Part shown: piece after piece, positions 1-12,400 of the stretch
How positions within the stretch are numbered: the first letter of the stretch is position 1
Layout of the letters: each line of letters starts with the position of its first letter
Source: Ixodes scapularis
Lineage: Eukaryota > Arthropoda > Arachnida > Ixodida > Ixodidae
Reading direction: 5' to 3'
Assembly (NCBI RefSeq): GCF_016920785.2
Contig: NW_024609927.1
Location: forward strand, 750,001-814,000
Length of the DNA stretch: 64,000 nt
Notes under the pieces: generated by a model
Told to the model about the DNA's origin: nothing
The model's input: only the letters and a program-made list of their open reading frames with translations
Databases searched by the model: none
Program-made: the position numbers and the translations under genes

Positions 1-114
1 AAAGCTGTTCGGTGACGTCCCAGGTTGCCAGACACCATACACGTTGTAGGCCAAGCGTGGTGACATGATCGTTGGTGCCACCGGGATAGTTGTCGAGTCA
101 CTCGCTGGGACGAT
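1..114. repeat. Partial monomer at the left edge
   Basis: The first 114 bases are the right-hand part of a monomer. The opening gaaaagctg-like variant and gtgacAtgatc match the monomer at 5061 (around 5236 and 5301), which itself precedes an anchor monomer. This places the left edge one monomer before an anchor, in register with the 18-monomer unit that follows. Confidence 0.85.
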
Positions 115-3100
115 TCAAATACCATCCCAGTCGAAGAAGTGTCCCTGAAGATGAACGGGCGACGTTCTTGCATATGCAGCTGTCAGCAACACCTGAACGA
201 CGGAGAAGGGGATTGACATCGTTGTTTCCAATGCGATGCCGTGCCCCAACTGGCCTCGCTGACTGACTAGCTTAAGTAGCCGTGCGTCCGAATAGCTGTT
301 CGGTGACGTCCCAGGTTGCCAGACACCATACACGTTGTAGGCCAAGCGTGGTGACTTGATCGTTGGTGCCACCGGGATAGTTGTCGAGTCACTCGCTGGG
401 ACGATTCAAATACCATCCCAGTGGAAGAAGTGTCCCTGAAGATGACCGGGCGACGTTGTTGCGTATGCAGCTGTCAGCAACACCTGAACGACGGAGAAGA
501 GTATTGACATCGTTGTTTCCAATGCGATGCCGTGCCCCAACTGGCCTCGCTGACTGACTAGCTTAAGTAGCCATGCGTCCGAATAGCTGTTCGGTGACGT
601 CCCAGGTTGCCAGACACCATACACGTTGTAGGAAAAGCGTGGTGACTTGATCGTTGGTGCCACCGGGATAGTTGTCGAGTCACTCGCTGGGACGATTCAA
701 ATACCATCGCAGTCGAAGAAGTGTCCGTGAAGATGACCGGGCGACGTTGTTGCGTATGCAGCTGTCAGCAACACCTGAACGACGGAGAAGAGGATTGACA
801 TCGTTGTTTCCAATGCGATGCCTTGCCCCAACTGGCCTCGCTGACTGACTAGCTTAAGTAGCCATGCGTCCGAATAGCTGTTCGGTGACGTCCCAGGTTG
901 CCAGACACCATACACGTTGTAGCCCAAGCGTGGTCACTTGATCGTTGGTGCCACCGGGATAGTTGTCGAGTCACTCGCTGGGACGATTCAAATACCATCC
1001 CAGTCGAAGAAGTGTCCCTGAAGATGACCGGGCGACGTTGTTGCGTATGCAGCTGTCAGCAACACCTGAACAACGGAGAAGAGGATTGACATCGTTGTTT
1101 CCAACGCGACGCCGTGCCCCAACTGGCCTCGCTGACTGACTAGCTTAAGTAGCCATGCGTCCGAATAGCTGTTCGGTGACGTCCCAGGTTGCCAGACACC
1201 ATACCCGTTGTAGGCCAAGCGTGGTGACTTGATCGTTGGTGCCACCGGGATAGTTGTCGAGTCACTCGCTGGGACGATTCAAATACCATCCCAGTCGAAG
1301 AAGTGTCCCTGAAGATGACCGGGCGACGTTGTTGCGTATGCAGCTGTCAGCAACACCTGAACGACGGAGAAGAGGATTGACATCGTTGTTTCCAATGCGA
1401 TGCCGTGCCCCAACTGGCCTCGCTGACTGACTAGCTTAAGTAGCCATGCGTCCGAATAGCTGTTCGGTGACGTCCCAGGTTGCCGGACACCATACACGTT
1501 GTAGGCCAAGCGTGGTGACTTGATCGTTGGTGCCACCGGGATAGTTGTCGAGTCACCCGCTGGGACGATTCAAATACCATCCCAGTCGAAGAAGTGTCCC
1601 TGAAGATGACCGGGCGACGTTGTTGCGTATGCAGCTGTCAGCAACACCTGAACGACGGAGAAGAGGATTGACATCGTTGTTTGCAATGCGATGACGTGCC
1701 CCAACTGGCCTCGCTGACTGACTAGCTTCAGTAGCCATGCGTCCGAATAGCTGTTCGGTGACGTCCCAGGTTGCCGGACACCATACACGTTGTAGGCCAA
1801 GCGTGGTGACTTGATCGTTGGTGCCACCGGGATAGTTGTCGAGTCACTCGCTGGGACGATTCAAATACCATCCCAGTCGAAGATGTGTCCCTGAAGATGA
1901 CCGGGCGACGTTGTTGCGTATGGAGCTGTCAGCAACACCTGAACGACGGAGAAGAGGATTGACATCGTTGTTTCCAATGCGATGCCGTGCCCCAACTGGC
2001 CTCGCTGACTGACTAGCTTAAGTAGCCATGCGTCCGAATAGCTGTTCGGTGACGTCCCAGGTTGCCAGAAACCATACACGTTGTAGGCCAAGCGTGGTGA
2101 CTTGATCGTTGGTGCCACCGGGATAGTTGTCGAGTCACTCGCTGGGACGATTCAAATACCATCCCAGTCGAAGAAGTGTCCGTGAAGATGACCGGGCGAC
2201 GTTGTTGCGTATGCAGCTGTCAGCAACACCTGAACGACGGAGAAGAGGATTGACATCGTTGTTTCCAATGCGATGCCGTGCCCCAACTGGCCTCGCTGAC
2301 TGACTAGCTTAAGTAGCCATGCGTCCGAATAGCTGTTCGGTGACGTCCCAGGTTGCCAGACACCATACACGTTGTAGGCCAAGCGTGGTGACTTGATCGT
2401 TGGTGCCACCGGGATAGTTGTCGAGTCACTCGCTGGGACGATTCAAATACCATCCCAGTCGAAGAAGTGTCCGTGAAGATGACCGGGCGACGTTGTTGCG
2501 TATGCAGCTGTCAACAACACCTGAACGACGGAGAAGAGGATTGACATCGTTGTTTCCAATGCGATGCCGTGCCCCAACTGGCCTCGCTGACTGACTAGCT
2601 TAAGTAGCCATGCGTCCGAATAGCTGTTCGGTGACGTCCCAGGTTGCCGGACACCATACACGTTGTAGGCCAAGCGTGGTGACTTGATCGTTGGTGCCAC
2701 CGGGATAGTTGTCGAGTCACTCGCTGGGACGATTCAAATACCATCCCAGTCGAAGAAGTGTCCCTGAAGATGACCGGGCGACGTTGTTGCGTATGCAGCT
2801 GTCAGCAACACCTGAACGACGGAGAAGAGGATTGACATCGTGGTTTCCAATGCGATGCCGTGCCCCAACTGGCCTCGCTGACTGAGTAGCCTAAGTAGCC
2901 ATGCGTCCGAATAGCTGTTCGGTGACGTCCCAGGTTGCCGGACACCATACACGTTGTACGCCAAGCGTGGTGACTTGATCGTTGGTGCCACCGGGATAGT
3001 TGTCGAGTCACTCGCTGGGACGATTCAAATACCATCGCAGTCGAAGGTGTGTCCCTGAAGAGGACCGGGCGACGTTGTTGCGTATGCAGCTGTCAGCAAC

Positions 3101-5351
3101 ACCTGAACGACGGAGAAGAGGATTGACATCGTTGTTTCCAATGCGATGCCGTGCCCCAACTGGCCTCGCTGACTGACTAGCTTAAGTAGCCATGCGTCCG
3201 AATAGCTGTTCGGTGACGTCCCAGGTTGGCGGACACCATACACGTTGTAGGCCAAGCGTGGTGACTTGATCGTTGGTGCCACCAGGATAGTTGTCGAGTC
3301 ACTCGCTGGGACGATTCAAATACCATCCCAGTCGAAGAAGTGTCCCTGTAGATGACCGGGCGACGTTGTTGCGTATGCAGCTGTCAGCAACACCTGAACG
3401 ACGCAGAAAAGGATTGACATCGTTGTTTCCAATGCGATTCCGTGCCCCAACTGTTCTTGCTGACTGACTAGCTTAAGTAGCCATGCGTCCGAATAGCTGT
3501 TCGGTGACGTCCCAGGTTGCCAGACACCATACACGTTATAGGCCAACGTAGTGACTTGATCGTTGGTGCCACCGGGATAGTTGTCGAGTCACTGGCTGGG
3601 ACGATTCAAATACCATCCCAGTCGAAGCAGTGTCCCTGAAGATGACCGGGCGACGTTGTTGCGTATGCAGCTGTCAGCAACACCTGAACGACGGAGAAGA
3701 GGATTGACATCGTTGTTTCCAATGCGATGCCGTGCCCCAACTGGCCTCGCTGACTGACTAGCTTAAGTAGCCATGCGTCCGAATAGCTGTTCGGTGACGT
3801 CCCCGGTTGCCAGACACCATACACGTTGTAGGCCAAGCGTGGTGACTTGATCGTTGGTGCCACCGGGACAGTTGTCGAGTCACTCGCTGGGACGATTCAA
3901 ATACCATCGCAGTCGAAGATGTGTCCCTGAAGAGGACCGGGCGACGTTGTTGCGTATGCAGCTGTCAGCAACACCTGAACGACGGAGAAGAGGATTGACA
4001 TCGTTGTTTCCAATGCGATGCCGTGCCCCAACTGGCCTCGCTGACTGACTAGCTTAAGTAGCCATGCGTCCGAATAGCTGTTCGGTGACGTCCCAGGTTG
4101 GCGGACACCATACACGTTGTAGGCCAAGCGTGGTGACTTGATCGTTGGTGCCACCAGGATAGTTGTCGAGTCACTCGCTGGGACGATTCAAATACCATCC
4201 CAGTCGAAGAAGTGTCCCTGTAGATGACCGGGCGACGTTGTTGCGTATGCAGCTGTCAGCAACACCTGAACGACGCAGAAAAGGATTGACATCGTTGTTT
4301 CCAATGCGATTCCGTGCCCCAACTGTTCTTGCTGACTGACTAGCTTAAGTAGCCATGCGTCCGAATAGCTGTTCGGTGACGTCCCAGGTTGCCGGACACC
4401 ATACACGTTGTAGGCCAAGTGTGGTGACTTGATCGTTGGTGCCACCGGGATAGTTGTCGAGTCACTCGCTGGGACGATTCTAATACCATCCCAGTCGAAG
4501 AAGTGTCCCTGAAGATGACCGGGCGACGTTGTTGCGTATGCAGCTGTCAGCAACACCTGAACGACGGAGAAGAGGATTGACATCGTTGTTTCCAATGCGA
4601 TGCCGTGCCCCAACTGGCCTCGCTGACTGACTAGCTTAAGTAGCCATGCGTCCGAAAAGCTGTTCGGTGACGTCCCAGGTTGCCGGACACCATACACGTT
4701 GTAGGCCAAGCGTGGTGACTTGATCGTTGGTGCCACCGGGATAGTTGTCGAGTCACTCGCTGGGACGATTCAAATACCATCCCAGTCGAAGAAGTGTCCC
4801 TGAAGATGACCGGGCGACGTTGCTGCGTATGCAGCTGTCAGCAACACCTGAACGACGGAGAAGAGGATTGACATCGTTGTTTCCAATCCGATGCCGTGCC
4901 CCATCTGGCCTCGCTGACTGACTAGCTTAAGTAGCCATGCGTCCGAATAGCTGTTCGGTGACGTCCCAGGTTGCCGGACACCATACACGTTGTAGGCCAA
5001 GCGTGGTGACTTGATCGTTGGTGCCACTGGGATAGTTGTCGAGTCACTCGCTGGGACGATTCAAATACCATCGCTGTCGAAGAAGTGTCTGTGAAGATGA
5101 CCGGGCGACGTTGTTGCGTATGCAGCTGTCAGCAACACCTGAACGACGGAGAAGAGGATTGACATCGTTGTTTCCAACGCGACGCCGTGCCCCAACTGGC
5201 CTCGCTGACTGACTAGCTTAAGTAGCCATGCGTCCGAAAAGCTGTTCGGTGACGTCCCAGGTTGCCAGACACCATACACGTTGTAGGCCAAGCGTGGTGA
5301 CATGATCGTTGGTGCCACCGGGATAGTTGTCGAGTCACTCGCTGGGACGAT
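115..5351. repeat. Higher-order unit A1, 18 monomers (5,237 bp)
   Basis: It begins with the anchor monomer, recognised by gttCttgc, gagaaGgggatt and gtagccGtgcg. Marker monomers follow in order: gtaggAAaagc near 630, a cpGtgaag/ccaagcg variant at 697, caaCgcgaCgcc at 988, tttGcaatg at 1570, gaagaTgtg at 1861, two with gtccGtgaag at 2152 and 2443, gaGtagc at 2734, agaGgaccg at 3025, a gcagaaaaggatt/gttcttgctg type at 3316 that ends in a 1-bp deletion, a second agaGgaccg at 3897, a second gcagaaaagg at 4188, the gttgCtgcg type at 4770 and a caaCgcgaCgcc type with ccatcgCTgtcg at 5061. Confidence 0.85.
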
Positions 5352-5933
5352 TCAAATACCATCCCAGTCGAAGAAGTGTCCCTGAAGATGAACGGGCGAC
5401 GGTCTTGCATATGCAGCTGTCAGCAACACCTGAACGACGGAGAAGGGGATTGACATCGTTGTTTCCAATGCGATGCCGTGCCCCAACTGGCCTCGCTGAC
5501 TGACTAGCTTAAGTAGCCGTGCGTCCGAATAGCTGTTCGGTGACGTCCCAGGTTGCCAGACACCATACACGTTGTAGGCCAAGCGTGGTGACTTGATCGT
5601 TGGTGCCACCGGGATAGTTGTCGAGTCACTCGCTGGGACGATTCAAATACCATCCCAGTCGAAGAAGTGTCCCTGAAGATGACCGGGCGACGTTGTTGCG
5701 TATGCAGCTGTCAGCAACACCTGAACGACGGAGAAGAGTATTGACATCGTTGTTTCCAATGCGATGCCGTGCCCCAACTGGCCTCGCTGACTGACTAGCT
5801 AAAGTAGCCATGCGTCCGAATAGCTGTTCGGTGACGTCCCAGGTTGCCAGACACCATACACGTTGTAGGAAAAGCGTGGTGACTTGATCGTTGGTGCCAC
5901 CGGGATAGTTGTCGAGTCACTCGCTGGGACGAT

Positions 5934-6224
5934 TCAAATACCATCGCAGTCGAAGAAGTGTCCGTGAAGATGACCGGGCGACGTTGTTGCGTATGCAGCT
6001 GTCAGCAACACCTGAACGACGGAGAAGAGGATTGACATCGTTGTTTCCAACGCGACGCCGTGCCCCAACTGGCCTCGCTGACTGACTAGCTTAAGTAGCC
6101 ATGCGTCCGAATAGCTGTTCGGTGACGTCCCAGGTTGCCAGACACCATACCCGTTGTAGGCCAAGCGTGGTGACTTGATCGTTGGTGCCACCGGGATAGT
6201 TGTCGAGTCACTCGCTGGGACGAT
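5934..6224. repeat. Chimeric monomer that converts the 18-mer to a 17-mer
   Basis: The left part (ccatcGcag, gtccGtgaag, gaacGacgg) matches the monomer at 697. The right part (caaCgcgaCgcc, cacCcgttg) matches the next monomer, at 988. The switch lies between about 6017 and 6049. Fusing two adjacent monomers removes exactly one repeat and explains the shorter second unit. Confidence 0.8.
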
Positions 6225-6482
6225 TCAAATACCATCCCAGTCGAAGAAGTGTCCCTGAAGATGACCGGGCGACGTTGTTGCGTATGCAGCTGTCAGCAAC
6301 ACCTGAACGACGGAGAAGAGGATTGACATCGTTGTTTCCAATGCGATGCCGTGCCCCAACTGGCCTCGCTGACTGACTAGCTTAAGTAGCCATGCGTCCG
6401 AATAGCTGTTCGGTGACGTCCCAGGTTGCCGGACACCATACACGTTGTAGGCCAAGCGTGGTGACTTGATCGTTGGTGCCAC
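6225..6482 (-). other. Recurrent 85-codon open frame of the monomer, judged non-coding
   Basis: On the minus strand most monomers can be read from an ATG through 85 codons to a TGA, beginning MAPTIKSPRLAYNVYG and ending FFDWDGI, with a hydrophobic stretch around residues 50-67. The monomer is 97 codons long with one in-frame stop, so the frame recurs in every copy. I recognise no family. Against coding: most visible differences replace residues (W/R at residue 18, V/G at 14, W/C at 82); at least twelve monomers carry premature stops (starting 5643, 9422, 9713, 25713, 26004, 31527, 31818, 35302, 39957, 46649, 53344, 61493); 1-bp frameshifts have been amplified along with their neighbours. One long frame among six in a 291-bp unit is not statistically surprising. 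Confidence 0.15.
6276..6301. other. Imperfect inverted repeat in each monomer (possible hairpin)
   Basis: TGTTGC at 6276-6281 is mirrored by GCAACA at 6296-6301, with 14 bases between. Two alternative short pairings lie inside: GTTGC-GTAT-GCAGC, with one mismatch in the consensus, and GCTG-T-CAGC. Monomers with gttgCtgcg (4770, 15241, 21352, 21640, 30656, 37340, 41995, 48687, 57419) make GCTGC-GTAT-GCAGC a perfect 5-bp stem with a 4-base loop. The position shown is the copy in the type monomer; the motif recurs about every 291 bp. A function is not shown. Confidence 0.5.
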
Positions 6483-6483
6483 C
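6475..6483. other. Short dyad GGTG-C-CACC in each monomer
   Basis: A perfect 4+1+4 dyad present in most monomers, 11 bases before the larger CGAGT-C-ACTCG dyad. It is lost in some copies, for example where the following ccaccggg reads ccaTcggg (52436, 56219). A protein-binding role is possible but nothing in the sequence demonstrates it. Confidence 0.45.
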
Positions 6484-6494
6484 GGGATAGTTGT

Positions 6495-6505
6495 CGAGTC
6501 ACTCG
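6495..6505. other. Dyad CGAGT-C-ACTCG in each monomer
   Basis: A perfect 5+1+5 dyad, the strongest short palindrome of the monomer. Read on the minus strand its centre (GTGACTCG) resembles a bZIP-type TGACTC half-site, but that similarity is too short to mean much. It is altered only sporadically: cgTgtcactcg near 25402, cgagtcaCccg near 1551, cgagtcactGg at several copies including 3593, 8535 and 13193, and cgagtcactcgAtggg in the 38.5-50.1 kb family just outside the dyad. Confidence 0.5.
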
Positions 6506-9130
6506 CTGGGACGATTCAAATACCATCCCAGTCGAAGTGTCCCTGAAGATGACCGGGCGACGTTGTTGCGTATGCAGCTGTCAGCAACACCTGAACGACG
6601 GAGAAGAGGATTGACATCGTTGTTTGCAATGCGATGCCGTGCCCCAACTGGCCTCGCTGACTGACTAGCTTAAGTAGCCATGCGTCCGAATAGCTGTTCG
6701 GTGACGTCCCAGGTTGCCGGACACCATACACGTTGTAGGCCAAGCGTGGTGACTTGATCGTTGGTGCCACCGGGATAGTTGTCGAGTCACTCGCTGGGAC
6801 GATTCAAATACCATCCCAGTCGAAGATGTGTCCCTGAAGATGACCGGGCGACGTTGTTGCGTATGCAGCTGTCAGCAACACCTGAACGACGGAGAAGAGG
6901 ATTGACATCGTTGTTTCCAATGCGATGCCGTGCCCCAACTGGCCTCGCTGACTGACTAGCTTAAGTAGCCATGCGTCCGAATAGCTGTCCGGTGACGTCC
7001 CAGGTTGCCAGAAACCATACACGTTGTAGGCCAAGCGTGGTGACTTGATCGTTGGAGCCACCGGGATAGTTGTCGAGTCACTCGCTGGGACGATTCAAAT
7101 ACCATCCCAGTCGAAGAAGTGTCCGTGAAGATGACCGGGCGACGTTGTTGCGTATGCAGCTGTCAGCAACACCTGAACGACGGAGAAGAGGATTGACATC
7201 GTTGTTTCCAATGCGATGCCGTGCCCCAATTGGCCTCGCTGACTGACTAGCTTAAGTAGCCATGCGTCCGAATAGCTGTTCGGTGACGTCCCAGGTTGCC
7301 AGACACCATACACGTTGTAGGCCAAGCGTGGTGACTTGATCGTTGGTGCCACCGGGATAGTTGTCGAGTCACTCGCTGGGACGATTCAAATACCATCCCA
7401 GTCGAAGAAGTGTCCGTGAAGATGACCGGGCGACGTTGTTGCGTATGCAGCTGTCAACAACACCTGAACGACGGAGAAGAGGATTGACATCGTTGTTTCC
7501 AATGCGATGCCGTGCCCCAACTGGCCTCGCTGACTGACTAGCTTAAGCAGCCATGCGTCCGAATAGCTGTTCGGTGACGTCCCAGGTTGCCGGACACCAT
7601 ACACGTTGTAGGCCAAGCGTGGTGACTTGATCGTTGGTGCCACCGGGATAGTTGTCGAGTCACTCGCTGGGACGATTCAAATACCATCCCAGTCGAAGAA
7701 GTGTCCCTGAAGATGACCGGGCGACGTTGTTGCGTATGCAGCTGTCAGCAACACCTGAACGACGGAGAAGAGGATTGACATCGTGGTTTCCAATGCGATG
7801 CCGTGCCCCAACTGGCCTCGCTGACTGAGTAGCTTAAGTAGCCATGCGTCCGAATAGCTGTTCGGTGACGTCCCAGGTTGCCGGACACCATACACGTTGT
7901 ACGCCAAGCGTGGTGACTTGATCGTTGGTGCCACCGGGATAGTTGTCGAGTCACTCGCTGGGACGATTCAAATACCATCGCAGTCGAAGATGTGTCCCTG
8001 AAGAGGACCGGGCGACGTTGTTGCGTATGCAGCTGTCAGCAACACCTGAACGACGGAGAAGAGGATTGACATCGTTGTTTCCAATGCGATGCCGTGCCCC
8101 AACTGGCCTCGCTGACTGACTAGCTTAAGTAGCCATGCGTCCGAATAGCTGTTCGGTGACGTCCCAGGTTGGCGGACACCATACACGTTGTAGGCCAAGC
8201 GTGGTGACTTGATCGTTGGTGCCACCAGGATAGTTGTCGAGTCACTCGCTGGGACGATTCAAATACCATCCCAGTCGAAGAAGTGTCCCTGTAGATGACT
8301 GGGCGACGTTGTTGCGTATGCAGCTGTCAGCAACACCTGAACGACGCAGAAAAGGATTGACATCGTTGTTTCCAATGCGATTCCGTGCCCCAACTGTTCT
8401 TGCTGACTGACTAGCTTAAGTAGCCATGCGTCCGAATAGCTGTTCGGTGACGTCCCAGGTTGCCAGACACCATACACGTTGTAGGCCAACGTAGTGACTT
8501 GATCGTTGGTGCCACCGGGATAGTTGTCGAGTCACTGGCTGGGACGATTCAAATACCATCCCAGTCGAAGAAGTGTCCCTGAAGATGACCGGGCGACGTT
8601 GTTGCGTATGCAGCTGTCAGCAACACCTGAACGACGGAGAAGAGGATTGACATCGTTGTTTCCAATGCGATGCCGTGCCCCAACTGGCCTCGCTGGCTGA
8701 CTAGCTTAAGTAGCCATGCGTCCGAATAGCTGTTCGGTGACGTCCCCGGTTGCCAGACACCATACACGTTGTAGGCCAAGCGTGGTGACTTGATCGTTGG
8801 TGCCACCGGGATAGTTGTCGAGTCACTCGCTGGGACGATTCAAATACCATCGCAGTCGAAGATGTGTCCCTGAAGAGGACCGGGCGACGTTGTTGCGTAT
8901 GCAGCTGTCAGCAACACCTGAACGACGGAGAAGAGGATTGACATCGTTGTTTCCAATGCGATGCCGTGCCCCAACTGGCCTCGCTGACTGACTAGCTTAA
9001 GTAGCCATGCGTCCGAATAGCTGTTCGGTGACGTCCCAGGTTGGCGGACACCATACACGTTGTAGGCCAAGCGTGGTGACTTGATCGTTGGTGCCACCAG
9101 TATAGTTGTCGAGTCACTCGCTGGGACGAT

Positions 9131-9421
9131 TCAAATACCATCCCAGTCGAAGAAGTGTCCCTGTAGATGACCGGGCGACGTTGTTGCGTATGCAGCTGTC
9201 AGCAACACCTGAACGACGCAGAAAAGGATTGACATCGTTGTTTCCAATGCGATGCCGTGCCCCAACTGGCCTCGCTGACTGACTAGCTTAAGTAGCCATG
9301 CGTCCGAATAGCTGTTCGGTGACGTCCCAGGTTGCCAGACACCATACTCGTTGTAGGGCAAGCGTGGTGACTTGATCGTTGGTGCCACCGGGATAGTTGT
9401 CGAGTCACTCGCTGGGACGAT
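9131..9421. repeat. Chimeric monomer in unit A2
   Basis: The left part has ctgTagatg and gCagaaAagg, as in the monomer at 4188. The right part has normal ggcctcgctg and catacTcgttgtaggGc, as in 16405 and its relatives. The switch lies between about 9222 and 9252. The following monomer (9422) also belongs to the company of the catacTcg subtype, so a block from another register was joined here. Confidence 0.7.
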
Positions 9422-12400
9422 TCAAATACCATCCCAGTCGAAGAGGTGTCCCTGAAGATGACCGGGCGACGTTGTTGCCTATGCAGCTGTCAGCAACACC
9501 TGAACAACGGAGAAGAGGATTGACATCGTTGTTTCCAATGCGATGCCGTGCCCCAACTGGCCTCGCTGACTGACTAGCTTAAGTAGCCATGCGTCCGAAT
9601 AGCTGTTGGGTGACGTCCCAGGTTGCCAGACACCATACACGTTGTAGGCCAAGCGTGGTGACTTGATCGTTGGTGCCACCGGGATAGTTGTCGAGTCACT
9701 CGCTGGGACGATTCAAATACCATCCCAGTCGAAGAAGTGTCCCTGAAGATGACCGGGCGACGTTGCTGCGTATCCAGCTGTCAGCAACACCTGAACGACG
9801 GAGAAGAGGATTGACATCGTTGTTTACAATCCGATGCCGTGCCCCATCTGGCCTCGCTGACTGACTAGCTTAAGTAGCCATGCGTCCGAATAGCTGTTCG
9901 GTGACGTCCCAGGTTGCCGGACACCATACACGTTGTAGGCCAAGCGTGGTGACTTGATCGTTGGTGCCACTGGGATAGTTGTCGAGTCACTCGCTGGGAC
10001 GATTCAAATACCATCGCTGTCGAAGAAGTGTCTGTGAAGATGACCGGGCGACGTTGTTGCGTATGCAGCTGTCAGCAACACCTGAACGACGGAGAAGAGG
10101 ATTGACATCGTTGTTTCCAACGCGACGCCGTGCCCCAACTGGCCTCGCTGACTGACTAGCTTAAGTAGCCATGCGTCCGAATAGCTGTTCGGTGACGTCC
10201 CAGGTTGCCAGACACCATACACGTTGTAGGCCAAGCGTGGTGACTTGATCGTTGGTGCCACCGGGATAGTTGTCGAGTCACTCGCTGGGACGATTCAAAT
10301 ACCATCCCAGTCGAAGAAGTGTCCCTGAAGATGAACGGGCGACGTTCTTGCGTATGCAGCTGTCAGCAACACCTGAACGACGGAGAAGGGGATTGACATC
10401 GTTGTTTCCAATGCGATGCCGTGCCCCAACTGGCCTCGCTGACTGACTAGCTTAAGTAGCCGTGCGTCCGAATAGCTGTTCGGTGACGTCCCAGGTTGCC
10501 AGACACCATACACGTTGTAGGCCAAGCGTGGTGACTTGATCGTTGGTGCCACCGGGATAGTTGTCGAGTCACTCGCTGGGACGATTCAAATACCATCCCA
10601 GTCGAAGAAGTGTCCCTGAAGATGACCGGGCGACGTTGTTGCGTATGCAGCTGTCAGCAACACCTGAACGACGGAGAAGAGTATTGACATCGTTGTTTCC
10701 AATGCGATGCCGTGCCCCAACTGGCCTCGCTGACTGACTAGCTTAAGTAGCCATGCGTCCGAATAGCTGTTCGGTGACGTCCCAGGTTGCCAGACACCAT
10801 ACACGTTGTAGGAATAGCGTGGTGACTTGAACATTGGTGCCACCGGGATAGTTGTCGAGTCACTCGCTGGGACGATTCAAATACCATCGCAGTCGAAGAA
10901 GTGTCCGTGAAGATGACCGGGCGACGTTGTTGCGTATGCAGCTGTCAGCAACACCTGAACGACGGAGAAGAGGATTGACATCGTTGTTTCCAATGCGATG
11001 CCTTGCCCCAACTGGACTCGCTGACTGACTAGCTTAAGTAGCCATGCGTCCGAATAGCTGTTCGGTGACGTCCCAGGTTGCCAGACACCATACACGTTGT
11101 AGCCCAAGCGTGGTGACTTGATCGTTGGTGCCACCGGGATAGTTGTCGAGTCACTCGCTGGGACGATTCAAATACCATCCCAGTCGAAGAAGTGTCCCTG
11201 AAGATGACCGGGCGACGTTGTTGCGTTTGCAGCTGTCAGCAACACCTGAACGACGGAGAAGAGGATTGACATCGTTATTTCCAATGCGATGCCGTGCTCC
11301 AACTGGCGTCGCTGACTGCTTAGCTTAAGTAGCCATGCGTCCGAATAGCTGTTCGGTGACGTCCCAGGTTGCCAGACACCATACACGTTGTAGGCAAAGC
11401 GTGGTGACTTGATCGTTGGTGCCACCGGGATAGTTGTCGAGTCACTCGCTGGGACGATTCAAATACCATCCCAGTCGAAGAAGTGTCCCTGAAGATGACC
11501 GGGCGACGTTGTTGCGTATGCAGCTGTCAGCAACACCTGAACGACGGAGAAGAGGATTGGCATCGTTGTTTCCAATGCGATGCCGTGCCCCAGCTGGCCT
11601 CGCTGACTGACTAGCTTAAGTAGCCATGCGTCCGAATAGCTGTTCGGTGACGTCCCAGGTTGCCAGACACCATACACGTTGTAGGCCAAGCGTGGTGGCT
11701 TGATCGTTGGTGCCACCAGGATAGTTGTCGAGTCACTCGCTGAGACGATTCAAATACCATCCCAGTCGAAGAAGTGTCCCTGAAGATGACCGGGCGACGT
11801 TGTTGCGTATGCAGCTGTCAGCAACACCTCAAACACGGAGAAGAGGATTGACATCGTTGTTTCCAATGCGATGCCGTGCCCCAACTGGCCTCGCTGACTG
11901 ACTAGCTTAAGTAGCCATGCGTCCGAATAGCTGTTCGGTGACGTCCCAGGTTGCCAGACACCATACACGTTGTAGGCCAAGCGTGGTGACTTGATCGTTG
12001 GTGCCACCGGGATAGTTGTCGAGTCACTCGCTGGGACGATTCAAATACCATCCCAGTCGAAGAAGTGTCCCTGAAGATGACCGGGCGACGTTGTTGCGTA
12101 TGCAGCTGTCAGCAACACCTGAACAACGGAGAAGAGGATTGACATCGTTGTTTCCAACGCGACGCCGTGCCCCAACTGGCCTCGCTGACTGACTAGCTTA
12201 AGTAGCCATGCGTCCGAATAGCTGTTCGGTGACGTCCCAGGTTGCCAGACACCATACCCGTTGTAGGCCAAGCGTGGTGACTTGATCGTTGGTGCCACCG
12301 GGATAGTTGTCGAGTCACTCGCTGGGACGATTCAAATACCATCCCAGTCGAAGAAGCGTCCCTGAAGATGACCGGGCGACGTTGTTGCGTATGCAGCTGT

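Larger units (their letters stand above)
6225..6515. repeat. Representative near-consensus satellite monomer (291 bp)
   Basis: This copy lacks the private changes of most subtypes and can serve as the type monomer. It starts here at the TCA that ends the minus-strand open frame; the phase is arbitrary. By hand count the consensus has 83 G and 76 C in 291 bp (54.6% G+C) and about 22 CpG. A two-state site near position 207 of the monomer (gccAGAc or gccGGAc) splits copies into two common classes across the array; this copy has the G form. I saw no internal sub-repeat that would make the monomer a dimer of a smaller unit. Confidence 0.9.
5352..10294. repeat. Higher-order unit A2, 17 monomers (4,943 bp)
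   Basis: It repeats the marker order of the preceding unit: anchor, gtaggAAaagc type, gtccGtgaag pair at 7095 and 7386, gaGtagc at 7677, agaGgaccg at 7968 and 8840, and gcagaaaagg at 8259 with the same 1-bp deletion at about 8489. One monomer fewer is explained by the chimeric monomer at 5934. The later part differs: the monomers at 9131 and 9422 replace the 4188/4479 pair by a different combination. A private 3-bp deletion (gtcgaagtgtcc) lies at about 6535. Confidence 0.85.

Noticed and set aside
6225..6515. CENP-B box
   Set aside because: The candidates (gttcggtgacgtccc on plus, cttcgactgggatgg on minus) fail the core pattern TTCG-N4-A-N2-CGGG at several required positions.
6225..6515. tRNA-derived or Pol III-type element (tagcttaagtag as box A, gtcgagtcac as box B)
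   Set aside because: Both matches are poor and lie about 110 bp apart, too far for a tRNA promoter, and no cloverleaf is evident.
6225..6515. Monomer as an ancient dimer of a smaller unit
   Set aside because: Short words recur (ATCGTTG about 141 bp apart, ACGTTGT about 170 bp apart), but the spacings disagree and the flanks do not align.
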